From Pseudogymnoascus destructans (taxonomy: Eukaryota; Ascomycota; Leotiomycetes; Thelebolales; Thelebolaceae): DNA of 64,000 bases. Position numbers and translations under genes: made by a program. The stretch spans positions 1-64,000 of the forward strand of contig NW_020167549.1 in NCBI RefSeq assembly GCF_001641265.1. Reading direction: 5' to 3'. This document shows, piece by piece, positions 43,501 through 57,666 of the stretch. The notes under the pieces are model-generated. The model saw nothing but the letters and a program-made list of their open reading frames with translations. It was not told where the DNA came from and ran no database searches. Numbering within the stretch: the stretch's first letter is position 1; every line of letters starts with the position of its first letter.

Positions 43501-46500
43501 AATCAGATCGAAGAGCAGGTAGTTGACTACATTTGAGCGTGGCTTCGAAGGCGTCGCCGCGTGGGTCGGAGCATTTCTCTTGAAGTTGATGAACTCAACC
43601 TTAGTGCGGTTATAGGAGGCCAATAGCTCGGTAAGACATTGAAGCAAGAAGCAGCGGTAAATGTAAATTGGGTGCTCCTCTGCCTTGAACTCTGGCTTCG
43701 CCTTCTTCGTCTCGGGCTTTGGAGGGTTTGGTGGTCTTATCTGAGGTGCATCAGAAGCCGATGTTGATGACGATTCAGCACCTAAGGTGCTTGGTGTCGT
43801 GGTCTCAGAAGTGGTCGCTGTTGTCTTTTCTTTGTCTTCCGCAGGCGCAGGAGCTGCAGGCTCCTTGTCTTCCACGTCTCTATAGTTCAAGAGCTCGCAT
43901 AGCAAGAAATATATCACTCCATCGGGATTCTCAACGATGGGCACCTTGTGCTCAACAGCCTTTGATCCCTCAGCAGCCTCTCCCTCAGCAGTCTCTGTGG
44001 ATGGCTTGACATCCTCCATCGACAATTCCTCCGTAGGCTTCAATGTAGGTAAGACCGCATCCTCTGGCTTTCCTCTACGGGTACGCTTATATTTGTCTTG
44101 AAGCTCAATCTGTTGTCTACCTGGCTGGTCCGCCGTAGTCGTAGTCCAATTCACCAGCTTAACCATCTCATTGCTGACCTCTACGAACAGCTCCGGCTGC
44201 CTCACAACCAAGTTCGACATGCTGCGGAGATACAGCGTAATATCTGGGTGGCGCGAGCTTCTGCTCGAGCTGGGGTCAAGGAAGACCTTGATCTGCGATC
44301 GCATAATCTGCTTGATAGTCTCGTCATCCTCGACAATGTGGCGGAGAATGAGCATCAACGGACTTTGAATGCGTGGCGTCGCAGCACCGGCAAGTTGCTT
44401 GGCCATGACGAACAAGCGCTGAATGTTCTTCTTCTCGCCCATGGCAACAGCAATATGTCTAGCGCGGGTCAAGATAACCAAGATGCGCATAACGGCCAAG
44501 GCAAGCGACTCATCCTTTCCGATGCGGGGAAGCATGTCCAGGATTGCTTCGAACAGGGTAGCTCTATCCTCAGTAGATACGACCAATTCGGGTGCCTTAA
44601 GCACAGGCTTCTCAAGGGACGCAGTCTCACTCGTCGGGATCTTCCACTCAGTCTCTCTCGGCTCCGCATCGTCACTGAGGAGGACCTCAACAATGAGCAA
44701 AATATGGGCCACCCAAGGCGAAGATTCCTCAGACTTGTGGTCAGGCGACAGCTTGACGAACTCGAGCAGGTTCCCAAGATTGGATTTCAACTCCTCCAAC
44801 GAAGCCTTGTAGAACTGGGGGTCCTGGAGCATAAGAGCAAGCAGGTGGGCATACGAAGCGATCTTCTTCCCCACCTCGCGAACATCGTCACTGAGGAACG
44901 AGGTCAGGGCCACCACCAAAGTACCGCCCATAGTTGCGCGCATCTCTGCTTGCTCGGGCGACTTGTCGATGACCGTGGTGATGAGGTCGGCAATCTCAAA
45001 GGTGAACTCGCCATGTGCATTGATAACCTCAAGACAGCGCTCGATAAGATTCGATCGGATCTTCAATCGCTCGGCGTTCAGGCGCTCAACCGTAGGGATC
45101 TCAGGCTGGTTCTCCAAGGTCTTGTCTGACGAAGACGACGATGGCTGCTGGTTGGGAACTCGCTCAGGCAGATTGGTTTGCTCGCCGCCTCCGGAGATGG
45201 CAGCAAATAGGTTGCCCGCCTCCGCATTCTCGAGGGTTCTATTCATATTCTCCAACAGCATCTGCTGCAGGTTAGGAGGTACTGATGCGTGCGGCGAAAA
45301 TTCTTCCGGCGACTGCGCCGACGCTCCATCATTGGGCGCTTCGTTGGTTCCGTTACCCCCCTGTGCGGCACCCTGGTCTGGTGTTATAGAGCCTGTAGAC
45401 GGTCTTGTCTCGTGGCCAGGAGCATCATCGGGACCAACGTTTGGATCGATATCGTCTTTTCTGAATCTATTACGGCCACCAGATCTCTCGCTGAGTTGCG
45501 CCTTGCAGTATTCCAGTGCTGAGGAATAGCTGTTGTTGCAGCGGAACAAGGCCTCTACCGCCAACTCTTCGTCATATTCGGCGGCTTGGAGCTTGACGAG
45601 ATTCTCTCTGTTGACTCTCCATTTCTTCTTCCCTTGTTTGGACGGCACGATCGCCTTGTCACCGTTTCTAAATGCGCCCTCCTCCAAATCGGTTTCCATA
45701 ACATTGCGAATGATGTCGATGAGTTTGTTAGGGATGATCTTTGAGCCCTTCTCGACAATGTCTGACTCCCAGAGCTTCTGAACGGCCGGCAAGATCGCCA
45801 TGCGCATTTCAAGTACGAATTGTCCAGCCGAGAAGTAGTTCGGGCTGTTTCGATCTCTGTCGGATCGAGAGTGCAGAGTCGTGCTCTGGAAAGATTCGCC
45901 AACATTCTTTCCCGTTACGAGCGGACCGTAAAGTTCGAGGATATGCTTGATGCCCAAAGTTGCCAGGTCATTTCTCAGAAGAAGGTCGACATCGTTGAAA
46001 TTGACGGCCTTATCCGCATTGTTCCTCACTTCCGCATCGAACAGCTCAAGCATGTGGTTAATCGTGTTAAATCCACCTGCCTTCATGAACGCTTGAACGA
46101 CGATAGTGATGCATTCCTGTGGCTTCTCAGCCGTCCTCGCATTATTAACGAGGATGTCCTTCACCGTCCGCAACATCAGGACCCAGAACGTGTATGTTTC
46201 GCTTGAACTCTCGTCGCCCACCGATGTCAGCTCAGACAGAACTGTCTCGACAATTGCGTTTGCAATCGAAATGTTGCTTTGGCGTTGGAACGAGTCAGGG
46301 GTTCGCTTCGGAACAAGGCCCTTCCCAATAACCTGAAAGAAGATAGACATAGATATCGGCATCTTGCCGAGGAGATAGTGTAGATTTTGGAAGTTCTTGA
46401 ACTCGGGGCTATGCTTCTCTTCGGTGGTGAGTGTCTTAGTTTGATTTACTTTATGAATAGGGTTCTCAGCACCAGAAGAATCGGTCACCAAGGTGGCCAT

Positions 46501-49500
46501 TGGGGCAGTTCCCTGTGCTTCCGGCAGCAAGGAATGCAGCGCCTCCTCGGTAGAATCAATCGTCGGGATGAGCGGCTCAGGCGCATCATTCATGAACATC
46601 TGGACTGACTGACGGCCAGCACGTCTCCAATGCCTCGGAGCAAGCCTCATCAACTTGAAATCCTCCTTGATACTAGCGGCAAGGATAGCGCCAAGGCTCT
46701 TAACCAATCTAACGTAGTAGTCCGCGAGATTCATAGAGCTGAAGCTCGAGGCCTGGTTGCGGCTGAAAATAGGAGAAGAAATGCACTGACGCAGCGCCAT
46801 GCACAGATTCTGGGCTGTCACCATAGCCTCAACCAACGATGTCCCTCTCGCCAGTAGGATATTTTCAGTGCGATCATCAGATTGCTTGCAGCCTTCGATG
46901 AACTTGGCAAAGTATGCCTCTCGACCTTTGTGCTGTGTGAAAGGCGTCAACGTATCTACGGCAGCTTGCGCTCTCTTCATCAAGGAAGGTACAAGGATGT
47001 GTGCCTTCTGTTCCGCGAGAAGGGCAATGACTGTGTGCATATTTCTATGCGAACGCTCATCGGAAGGTGAGTTTGGCAGGACTGGCAGCTCGGCCAAATC
47101 CAAAATAGACTCGACCCCACCATTCTCCATGAACAAGTTGCGTACCCCCGCATTGTTGAACAGTTGGGTGAGGAAATTGGCGACGGCTGCAATGTATGGA
47201 GTCACACTGTTCTCGCGATCATCCTCGGCCGGTATCACAGGCTTGGAAACCTTCGATGGCTCAGCTGCCTCAGTAGAAACGCCAGTCATCTCTACATCCG
47301 CATCTGTGTCAACGGATTTTCCCTTTCCTTTGTCTTCGTCAGAACCCTCACTCAAGAGGCTGCGATCAGCGACAACTACGTCCCCATTTGCGTTGGTGAC
47401 CAACAATTTCGCGCCAAGCTTCTCTCTCTCGGTCCTAGTCTTGCACAGGTGGCTCACTCTAGCAACCATATCCAGGACGGCATTTAAGATCGCGGTTTTG
47501 AGAGCTGGATGATGGCGAACCAGTTCATCAAAGGTTGAGCCAAGGGAGGTAGCAAGATTGTTGGTATCATTATCGAGCACCTTGACGTGAGCAGGGCTTT
47601 CAAATATCTCAAAGAAGCTTTGAAGGGCGTTGGACTCCAAGAACATCTTCATGCCAGCATTGTTCAGGCAGATGGCACCAAAGGCCTCTGGAACGATAAT
47701 AATAGCTTCAGATGAAGGCATGATGCCGCGGGCCAGAGGGCCGGGCCGAGGAGCCTCAAGCATCTCCTTGGTTGGAGGATGGGGGGTTTCGTCAACGACA
47801 ACTGAAAAGATGCTGTCGTCATCAGTTTGCGCCGGGGAGCCTTCTTCATTGGTCGACTCAGGTTGAGGCGCACCGTCCTTGGGTGCTGGAACAGTTATCT
47901 CGTGTCCCAGAACAGCCTCCAAGACGGCCTTGCTGAGACCAGCCTCGGCGATAATTGCAAAGCTAGTCGGCTCGTTGTTGATAAAATCATTCAGGATACT
48001 GACTGCATTTGTCCACACTGAGCTTCCGAAGATTTTCGCTTGGCTAATAATCTGTCGAAGGCTTCCAAGTAGTTGTGGAGAGTCAATCAAATTCCTAAGA
48101 AGGCGGTCAAAATTGCCGCCATAACCACCAGCCTGGTTCATCATGTGGTGAATGAACTTAAACAGCCATTTGATAGACTGCTGCTGGTAGTATGGGATCT
48201 CGTAATCGATTGAAGGCGATCGGTAATCCGCAGGCATACCCTCGGATTTGCTCGCCACTTCCGTAGAAGACTGGACTTCATGGACAATCAGATTTGAAAT
48301 AGCGTCCAGACCGTCGGCATTCGCCAGGACTTGGAAGGCGTCCTTGACATTAAATACGATAGCATCTAGGAAGTTGAGAACTCGGGGGTAGCTGCCCTCA
48401 GCAACTGCGGTGCGCAGCGTCAGGACCTCGACCAGAATGGGGACGAGGCCGGCGGTTACCAACTCGTTTCCAGCCCGAGGAAGCGTGGCTACATGTGAGA
48501 GAAGTGCAAATAACGCACTGTGCCACTCGTCATTTTCGGTGTGCTTGTCGCCTGGCTCATCAGTCGCCATTTCAGCGACGGCCTTCCTGACAATATAGAG
48601 GAGAACTCCATGGTTCACATTCGTATTTAATGCCGTGCACACATCCTGGTACTTGTGTTGATGCTGGGCAAGGCCTTCAATGGCATTGACAGCGATTGTC
48701 TGGAGAGACCTCGGGATTCCCAAGTCTCCTTGGGCAGGTGGGTGGATCAGCTCCGCCAGTTGATAGATGAGCTGCTGGCGACGTGGCTCGTCGCTATCCT
48801 GCTTTAAGACCTTCTCCAAAAAGCTAGGCTCAGGGTAGATATACGCCAGGTTGGTAACGGCTAAAAGACGGACGGCAAGCATCTGCCTCCGGGTATCCAA
48901 GGAATGGGATAGGGCCTTTGCAACTCTTAATTTGGTGAGAAGCGTGTATTTTGATGCATCCGGTACACTTGGGAGGTATTCTTGAAGCAGCTCCTGGACA
49001 GAATGTTCGGAGACTTTGGACGCCGGAATGTCAATCACTTTAAGGCTCGAGGTCGCTTTCTCCTCTGCCGGCGCTGCGGCTGGCAACGTAGAAGACCGAC
49101 TTGGAGTTGCCGGAGCTTCTTCGGGAGCTGGAGCCCTGGGGGCTCGATTCCCATGTTGGTTGCCGAGCATCGATGTGCGTCGTACCGGAGTAGGTGTAAC
49201 TGGTGCAGCCGATGCATTATGAGTTGCCGATGGTGGTGCCTCTTCCCCGCGTGACTGAGACTCGTAATATGTAATGCGCACATCACCCCATTCATTCCAG
49301 TCTACCTCCGCGGAAGTTTGTGACGATGTTGATGCAGCCTTCCTGCCCTTAGGACTTAGATCAGGAAGCGTTCCGCTCCTGACGAGGGAAACCAGATCAT
49401 TCGCGTAGCTGGTGCTCGTAGTGGTCTTGCTGCCTGCTACAGGAATGCTGAAATATGCTTTATCTTTGCCCTTCGCGTTCGGCGTGACAGGTGTGTTCGG

Positions 49501-50205
49501 AACCGTGGGCGCAGAGGTCTCCGTTGAGGTAACGGTTCTTGAGAATGGCTGAGAGAGCTGCTGCACCTTATCTAGGTCTATATTGTAATGATTCGCAAGG
49601 AGTGTCGCATTTGTCTGTCGGTGGGAACTTGCGATCCTTCGGAACGTCGCCTGGTAGCGCTGGGCCAGCTGTGTACCGATCTGAAGTGTCGCCGCAAGTA
49701 ATGACAGAGAAGTGCTGTTGAGAAGATCGCTCAAGTGCGTGCTGCTCGAATATATGCTTCTATTGCCGCAATTCTCGAGTAATATCCTAGAGAAATGCAG
49801 AATTCGCTCTATGACCTCTCTATCGCCTTCCGGGCCAAACCCAGCTTCGGAAACCTGCTCATCTGTCGCGCCGCCCTTTTGCAGGAGCTCGCATCCAAAA
49901 TCTTTAACCTGAGGGCCATTGTTTAGTGCGTAAGTTGCGCAGAAGGTTTCGAGATCGCTGTCGAATCTATTGAGGAGAGGGATCCAGTGGTAGAGATCAC
50001 CTCTGGGGAAAGGCCATCGGGTTGGGAAGTCGGCAAGAGCTTGTGGGAGGGTGTGCCATGGTGCTGTCGATGCGTTCTGCACAAACGATTGGATATACGG
50101 CGACTAAGGAAATGTCAGCTCATCCTGGGTTGAATTTCAATAGCATATAGAACGTACCAGCGTCTCCTTGTGCTTTGGTTGTATGGTCTTCAGTATCTTG
50201 ACCAT
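37514..50205 (-). CDS. TOM1: Giant HECT E3 ubiquitin ligase Tom1/HUWE1
   Basis: Exons 50158-50205, 42819-50103, 42206-42769, 42088-42150, 37667-42043 and 37514-37608; total 4143 residues. Tom1 ubiquitinates excess ribosomal proteins, excess histones and other substrates in the nucleus. The N-terminal armadillo-like DUF908 and DUF913 regions fill roughly residues 80-900. A UBA-like segment (LAVEALFRCNNSYSSALEYC) lies near 1530. Exons 3-4 encode an extreme Asp/Glu tract (about 2450-2650). Near 2890-2960 is a Lys/Glu-rich helix, and near 3060-3160 are ubiquitin-binding UBM-type repeats (LDALPEELREEV, LNALPDEIRAEI, LATLPADLRAQV). The HECT domain fills the last 350 residues, with catalytic Cys4110 in SHTCFN and the tail EYFGFA. 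The last intron falls two codons after the catalytic Cys. Confidence 0.96.
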
Positions 50206-52686
50206 GGTGTTGACTGCTGCGGTAACACCGCAATTTGGGATATTGTTGTCCCCCTACACTGCCTCCACATTGGTCCAAGCTGGAGACAGCTTTGCTGATA
50301 TTCGAGGAGCGTCCAGGTCGGACAGCTCCAACGGAGAAGTGAAGTGGCAAGGGTGTAACGTTCGAGTTGTCGAGTCGGGTGGTATTCGACGGTGGCGTCG
50401 GGTATCTAGAAATTAGTATAGGAAGGGAATGTATTACCTGATCAAACTAAGGTGAATCTACAGCACCCTGCAGGTGCTCAGATCGGGCTGGTTTGGTGTT
50501 GATCGTGCTGTGGCTTCAGCAAACGGCAGTGTTGGTTTATCGTAAGTCGAAGCTGGTATCCTTGCCAGGTTGCGAAAGAGAGGTGGAGAACTCCTCTCGT
50601 AACTTGATCGAGGATCTTCGATGGATGAGGTTGTAGTTAGGAAAGGTAAATCAAGACAAAGAAGTCCAGAGCTGTAGTGAGAGAGATGGGTTGTAGAAAT
50701 TCGATGTGAAGATGCGAGGCACGGCGGATAGAAGGCGAGGCGAGGTATTCCAAGCTCACCCACCCACCGGGAGCCGCTAGTTTTTTTTTGGAGACGGCGG
50801 CGGCAGGGCGCTTATCGTACAACAACTTTAACGTTTAGTATTTTCAGTTATTTTGTTCTTTTACTTCTGGAGTCGGCTGATCTGCAATGTCACTTTTTGG
50901 TCCAGAAAAATAGTAGATGGCAAAATAAATTAAATCAATATTGCAGTGACTGTATTTGGTATTCTACGTTACAGCTCGAAAAGGTGATTTTTTCCTTTGC
51001 TACCCAATGCCGCTTTCTGTTTGACGGGTCATGCATCCGTAGGCCTAATCAAGGACCCTTCGGGTGACCACGTCATGCTGTCCTTCACGAGTTTAATGGG
51101 CTAGGTGTAGCATTGGGAGTTGGACAATGTAGCATGTGCTTCTTGATGATTCCATGGTATCGAGACGGGTTATCTTAGATTCGGGGTTCTGGGGATGTAT
51201 ATAAAAAATGGGCTGTTTTATTATTTTATCATAAAGTTATAGGTTACTCCGTAAGTTACGTTAGTTAAGTTAAACTTGAACGTTATGTAACTTATGGAAA
51301 ATGAAATAACGGAAACAAAAGATTAAATGCAACAAAAAAACCCTAGCTATCATATTCAAATTAAATTAAATATTCGTAAACCATAATATATCGAGAGAAT
51401 ATAGTTCAACCCAATAAGACTCTCTAAAGGATAGATATCACCTTGTTTGTTATCTCAGATACCATAGACCCTGACCTCAGGCGTGGTTTCAGCGTCACAA
51501 TCAGCACAATAGACATCACGTGACACGGAATACACCAACAGGTGGTTAGTCGTAATAATTATCATATTTCACGTACCATACAAGTTACAACTGTATTTCT
51601 TTATAGCCTTCTTACAAATTATTCATGTCTGTAGCAGTACCATCCCCTCCTCGCTGAGTAATAATATAATCCCCTATGAGCCTGGTGAGTCTGACGAGGC
51701 CGTCCCATCCTATCTCGCAGGCCAGCTAACATCCATCTGTGGACCACCAAGTGGCGCCCGCGTCAGTGTTTCCCGTTACAAGTTGATTAGCCAGAAATAA
51801 CGCGCACCGCTGAAATACCACCGTGGCCTCCCGGGTATTACTTTAGTGGCTTAATTGTCGCCGAGTCTCAGAGCCCTGCACGCCTCATTGGAGATTGTGT
51901 ACAAACGATATTCAGCAATGTTCAGCGATGTTCAGCGTACAGAGGCATTATCGAGGCACAACAGTATTATACTATATAGAGAGATATCAATGGAATTTCT
52001 TCATGGATGGGGGCTGGAAGAGGGGTCCATGAGAGACGGTTACTCAGTACAGTCGTCTGTTCTGTTTGTACGTACGGTATACAGTACGAGTATACTCGCT
52101 CTCTTTATTCTCATAACCCTACATATAACACTCACACCGCATGAATAATAATCGTGGCCTTATTCACCGTATTAATCGAATTGATTCAATTTCAATAGCC
52201 CTGCAAAACTGGAGAAACTCCCCAATCCGTCCCCTTGTTCTGCAGATCCAGAATTAAGATTGCCAAGATCGCGAGGCCTCCATCAATCCGCTCCTGTACC
52301 AGACCACAGCTCCAAATATTTCGGCGACCATAATAGATACAAAAAGGCAAACCGAGCCACAGCACAGGGCAAACGGCGGCAAATCGGGCCACATTATATA
52401 AAAAAATATCGGCTCTGAGGGGGGAACCAGGAATCAGAAAACCCACTCGAGATCGACACTGGGAAACAGCGACCCAGGCACCCAGAAGCCGCCGTTTCTC
52501 CGTCTCCCTACATACGCACCTCCAACCTTACCTGATAATCTGCAGCCAGCAACCGACAGAAGACGTCAGAGAGGGGCATTCTGCAGTTCACCATTGATGG
52601 CCTCGAATAGCACCTGAACTCTCCAGGATAACGACAAGGTCGGGCCAGAAGCACAGAAACAAGCCATATACCACCCGACATCTACA
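50206..52686. other. Large divergent intergenic region, TOM1 / GYP5-like gene
   Basis: About 2.5 kb. The TOM1 5' leader probably occupies 50206 to about 50760. The section 50820-51640 is AT-rich with GTTA-type repeats near 51240-51290. Short tandem GTTCAGCRAT units lie at 51911-51938, and palindromic GTATAC/GTATACTCG motifs lie near 52077-52098. I find no gene or RNA. Confidence 0.45.
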
Positions 52687-55520
52687 ATGTCACCACCAAA
52701 AGGAGACGGCGATACTCGCCCTGAGCTGGTGGTCAAGGATACACAGCCTGAATCTGACGACTCGGGCCACGAAACTGTAAGACACAAAAGACAAAGAATT
52801 GCTGATCTGGACAGTTGGCTAATTGTGATACTATCAGGACACTTTCGAGGACGCCGACACCACACCCATTGGCCACAACCAGGCTGTGTCTCCCACAGCT
52901 TCAACACGATCTTTAACGAATTCCCACGCGGCTCATCACAATGGAGACTCCGAGGCCCCAGTGGTACCTCTAGAAGCGCATCCAGAAGACGACGTATCAC
53001 CTACAAGCAGCCAACCAAGATCTCCCCCAGCCGTCACGGAACGCCTCTCAACCTTAAGCCTAGACAACGTGAGCTTAAACGGAGAAGGGATCCCTGCAGC
53101 GGCGGCAACGACCGTCAAAGGTATGGCCTTCGGACTCTAACCCCCATCAGCTGTTAATTGGAGCTGTTGCTAATCATATTTGACATACAGCAGATACCAC
53201 AAAGCCCGAATTACCCCCACGATCTTCCGCCAAGGCTGTCCTCGAGGGCTTCCAAGGGTCGTTGCCATCAGTGCCGTGGGGACCACCTCCCCCGCCACCT
53301 CCAGCAAAGGACAAGGCACAAACTGTTGTTCTCCCGCCACGAAAGCTCACAGGACCATTTTCATGGTTGTCGAGGGGTTCCGCACCTCCACCACCAACTG
53401 TACCACGAGTACCATCACCTGGGAACGGCTCTGGAGGCCGCCGAAACACGACATCTTCGATAGCTACGAATAATAGCAACCCAGACCTCATGCTCAATAA
53501 ACTCGACGAGGGGAACGAGTCGCCAAATGACATCAGGAATTCATCGAGGAACAGCCTACGGGATAGATTCAAGCTCCTGCGGATGAGAGAAGAGGCAGGC
53601 ATTACTTCGTTGGGCGAGGAAGGCGAGGAAGGGACACCGATTGATACTATGACTGGGCGTGCAAGTCTCGGCCAAGGAATTACTAGCCCAACGGGCTCAG
53701 AAGACAAAGCTCTCCCAGCAACACCGAATGCGGCGGCTTTCAATCCCTCATTAGCACCAGGAACTGCGGCGGGCGTTACATCTGGACCACCTGCCACCGA
53801 AGAAGTTGACTGGGATTTGTGGCAGTCAGTGGTCTACGAGGGCCCAGCGGCAGTAGCGAGGACAAGCCCCGAAGAGCTGAATCAAGCGATTGCTCTCGGT
53901 ATTCCTTCTGCGATCCGTGGAGTTGTCTGGCAAGTCTTGGCCCAGAGCAAGAATGAGGAACTGGAGTCGGTGTATAGAGACCTGCTCTCGCGTGGAACGG
54001 ACCAGGATAAGGACAGGGCGAGCATTTCCAGTGCGGGAGCCAGCAATACCTTCTCGAACGGTGGAAAAGACAAAGATACCGCGTCATCGGCGTCTTCAGT
54101 GCATTCTGATCTGTCGGGAAGCGGCTTGAAGTCACCATCGCCAACCGAGAGGAACCCGGAGAATATTGCAAAGGCACAAGCTGCTGCTTTGGCGGAGAGG
54201 AAAAAGAAAGCAAAGGACGATGCGGCGTCATTGCTGAAGCTGGAGAAGGCTATCAAGCGCGACCTAGGCGCCAGGACGAGCTTCTCAAAGTTTGCAGTCA
54301 GCGCGGGCCTCCAGGACGGACTATTCGGCGTGTGCAAGGCATATGCCCTCTTCGACGAAGGCGTTGGGTACGCCCAAGGCATGAATTTCCTCGCCATGCC
54401 TCTCCTCTTCAACCTCCCCGAAGGAGAAGCCTTCTGCCTCCTCGTGCGCTTAATGAACCAATACCGTCTCCGCGACCTCTTCATCCAAGACATGCCCGGC
54501 CTGCACATGCACCTCTACCAATTCGAGCGCCTCCTCGAAGACCTCGAACCTGCGCTCTACTGCCACCTCCACCGCAAAGGCGTCACCCCGCACCTCTACG
54601 CCACGCAATGGTTCCTCACCCTCTTCGCGTACCGCTTCCCCCTCCAGCTCGTCCTGCGCATCTACGACCTCATTCTTAGCGAGGGGCTCGCTGCGATCCT
54701 TAAGTTTGGGATTGTACTCATGCAGAAGAACGCTGCTACTCTTTTGGGGATGAATGACATGGTGGCCCTTACTAATTTCCTGAAAGATCGCCTCTTCGAC
54801 GTCTACATCGACGCCTCACCATCCCCCGGCTCGATCCTCGAATCGGGCTTCTTCGGCAGCTCAGGCGCCAGCATCGACAAAGAAGTCTACCACGCCGATA
54901 CCCTCGTCCTCGACGCGTGCGCCATCAAGATCACCCCCGAGATGCTGAAAACCTACACCAGCGAATGGGAAGAGAAAACCCGCACCGAAAAAGAGCGCGA
55001 AGCAGACCTCGAACTCCTCCGCTCCACCAACGCCTCCCTCTCCCTCTCCGTCCGCCGCCTTGAAGAACGAGTCCAGAACCACGACCAAGAGCACGCGGCC
55101 CTCGCTACGGACCTCGTCCGCACGAAGGTCGAGAATGAAGAGTTGCTGGACCAGAATGAGAGCCTGAAGGGACAGGTGGAGGAGCTGAGGGGGGTGGTGG
55201 AGAGGCAGCCGGCGGAGGTGGAGGAGAGGCTTAAGACGGAGATGGAGAGGTTGATGAAGAGGAACTTGGAGGTGCATGAGGAGAATACGAGGTTGGAGGA
55301 GGAGATGGGGGGGATGGAGGGGACGTTGGTGGAGACGAAGATGGCGTTTGCTGAGGTCAGTTTACGCTTCCCCTTTACCTTTATACCCCGGTTCCTTTCT
55401 TTATATGCCGTTTTACCCTCTCTGTGTTCGGGATTCGAATACTAATCATACCGACAGCTTAACGCACAACACGAAACCCTGCAGCGGCGCTGGACCGATC
55501 TGAGGAAGGCGCTGGACTAG
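52687..55520 (+). CDS. GYP5: TBC-domain Rab GTPase-activating protein, Gyp5-like
   Basis: Exons 52687-52776, 52838-53120, 53191-55355 and 55458-55520 give 866 residues. Gyp5 stimulates GTP hydrolysis by Ypt1/Sec4-type Rabs at the Golgi and sites of polarised growth. A Ser/Thr-rich N-terminus with a polyproline segment near 155 precedes the TBC domain (about 355-660): IPSAIRGVVWQVL, the arginine-finger region IKRDLGARTS near 485 and the glutamine-finger YAQGMNF near 518. A Ser-rich, Lys-rich insert splits the first TBC helices from the catalytic part. A long coiled coil (about 710-845) follows, and the protein ends after a 21-codon last exon. Confidence 0.92.
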
Positions 55521-56549
55521 AAAATCCCTTGTGTTTCCGGGTCATGGTTCGCGGACTACTTGATGTGCTTGTGAAAAATTTATCACGCTGCGTTGCGTTG
55601 TGCTGCGCTGCATTCAGATGGGGGGGGTTTTTCCTTTTCCTCATGTACGAAGTTTGTGTGTGGGATGGGTTGTGTGACTGTACATCGATAAGATTTATGG
55701 CAGAGCGGTTTAAGAAGAGACTGCTATGAGCTCGTGAAGGGGGTGGCTGGGACTGAACAGAACGGCACGGCATATGGATGGATGGATGAACTGGGAGAAG
55801 ATGGATGGGAGGGGGAAAGTAGCTGACTATACTATATAGATGTAGCTCCAATGCTTGGGCTGAGCTTTGGGTTTTTGATAGGTTTGGTGGGGGTGCGGAT
55901 GTGGAGGTGGGTGGAAAGGGGGAGTGGGGGAGTGGGGGGGAGGGGTGAAGGGGGGAGAGAGGGTGGGGGGAATGGAATATGATATATGAGAAGCATTGCG
56001 CGGGGATTTGGGTGATGCTAGGGTGGTGAGATGCTAAGGCGAGAGAATTGAAATGGAATCAAATCCAAATTATATAAAAGACCCTGGCCGAACGGTCAAT
56101 GTGATTATGGGAAAAGCAGTCCTGTTGTGCATAACAGGAGTAATGATGCTGGTGCCCATAGTTGGATACGATCTTTGAACCACGGCGGTGTGTCACCGCT
56201 TCGGTCTTCTCACCGCACTGTTACTGTCACCGGTATGTTCATGCTACCGGTCTCTGCTATAGAGAATAAAGTTGAATCTGTTCTTGTTCTAAGTTATTAC
56301 TGTACTTTGAATCTTCCACTTGAATCCCTGTGGTCTATCCCTTGGCCAGCCTTGTGATTAGAGTTATGTCGAGGCGCGAAAGGCTGAGCCTTGGAATTCG
56401 TCGTTGATTGGCTGGACTGTAACATCCAACACTCTAGATTCCAAATTTGTCCTTCTCTCCCTGCCAACCTCAACGAAACCACACAACAACTCCGAATTGG
56501 GAAGAGAGGAAGTTGTAAAAGTGAAGTTTAGAGAAGAGAAACTGTCAAG
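55521..56549. other. Spacer GYP5-like / TSC13 with a G-rich tract
   Basis: It contains a GGAT microsatellite near 55774-55787 and a strongly G-rich plus-strand tract at 55887-55974. The TSC13 promoter lies at the right. No gene recognised. Confidence 0.45.
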
Positions 56550-57666
56550 ATGGCGTCTTCTATGACTTTGAGGGTTACCACGCCCGGTACGTCTCTCTCC
56601 CCTTATGCTCTTGTGGTTTTTGAGAACTACATTTTTGTTGAGGTGCATGTGAACTGACCTCATATCCAGCGGGCAAAAAGCCAATCCGCAAGCTACCCTC
56701 CAACATTGAAATCGGCGCTGGCACGACCGTCGAGGAGGCAAAGAGGATCATTGCGCGCCACACTGGGATGCGCGATTACCACCGCATCGCCATCGTGGAC
56801 ACGACCACCAAGAGCATCATCAAGGACCGTCTGAGCATCCTGGCGCAGAACCCCGGCGTGCAAGCTACCGGCGACATCGCCGTCAAGGACCTTGGTATGC
56901 CTCCCCCCCCCCCTTCCCCCCATACTATAGCCCTTGACTGACCCCCCGACCAGGCCCCCAAGTCTCCTGGCGCACCGTCTACGTCGTCGAATACGCCGGC
57001 CCCATCTTCCTCTCCCTCCTCCTCGCCTACCCCCTGCGCGCCTACATCTACCCCTCTGCCCTCTTCGGCCCGCCCACCCCCTTCTCAACCATCCAGACCA
57101 TCTCCCTCGCCCTCATCGTCCTGCACTTCATCAAGCGCGAGCTCGAGACCGTCTTCCTCCACCGCTTCTCCGCCGCCACCATGCCAGCATCCTACATCCT
57201 CAGGAACTTGGCGTACTACTGGCTCTCCATGCTCAATATCGCGTACTGGGTCTTTGCCCCCAACGCCGCTGCTGCATCGCCCCTGAAGGAGGGGAGGGAT
57301 ACGTACATCCTCGCTGCTGGTCTGGCGGTATACCTCTTCGGCGAGCTCGCCAACTTCAACACCCACGTCATCCTGGCAAACCTGCGCCCCAAAGGCACCA
57401 CCAAGCGCGGGATCCCCAAGGGCTTCGGTTTCGGCATCGTCGCGTGCCCGAACTACTTGTTTGAGCTCGTCTCGTGGATCGGTGTGCTCCTTGTGACGCG
57501 CAGCTTTGCGACGGGTGGGTTCTGTGTCGTGGCGTGGTTGTGGATGCAGAGGTGGGCGGTGGGGAGGGAGAAGAGGTATAGGAAGGAGTTTGGGGCGGCG
57601 TATAAGCCGCATTTGTATCCGATGACGCCGGGGTGGGCGTTGTCGATTAGAAAGGCGAAGGAGTGA
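56550..57666 (+). CDS. TSC13: Very-long-chain enoyl-CoA reductase
   Basis: Exons 56550-56586, 56670-56894 and 56954-57666 give 324 residues. Tsc13 performs the last reductive step of each elongation cycle of very-long-chain fatty acids in the ER membrane, needed for sphingolipids. A ubiquitin-like N-terminal domain (residues about 4-80) is followed by a steroid-5-alpha-reductase-type membrane domain with several hydrophobic segments. The conserved FIKRELETVFLHRFS and the CPNYLFELVSW motif carry the likely catalytic Lys/Tyr region. The C-terminus ends in basic residues (IRKAKE), consistent with an ER retention signal. It is convergent with ARG8. Confidence 0.95.

Noticed and set aside
52687..53157. 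156-codon single-exon reading of the GYP5-like 5' end
   Set aside because: Splicing at 52776/52838 and 53120/53191 restores phase into the TBC exon; the unspliced frame is an artefact.
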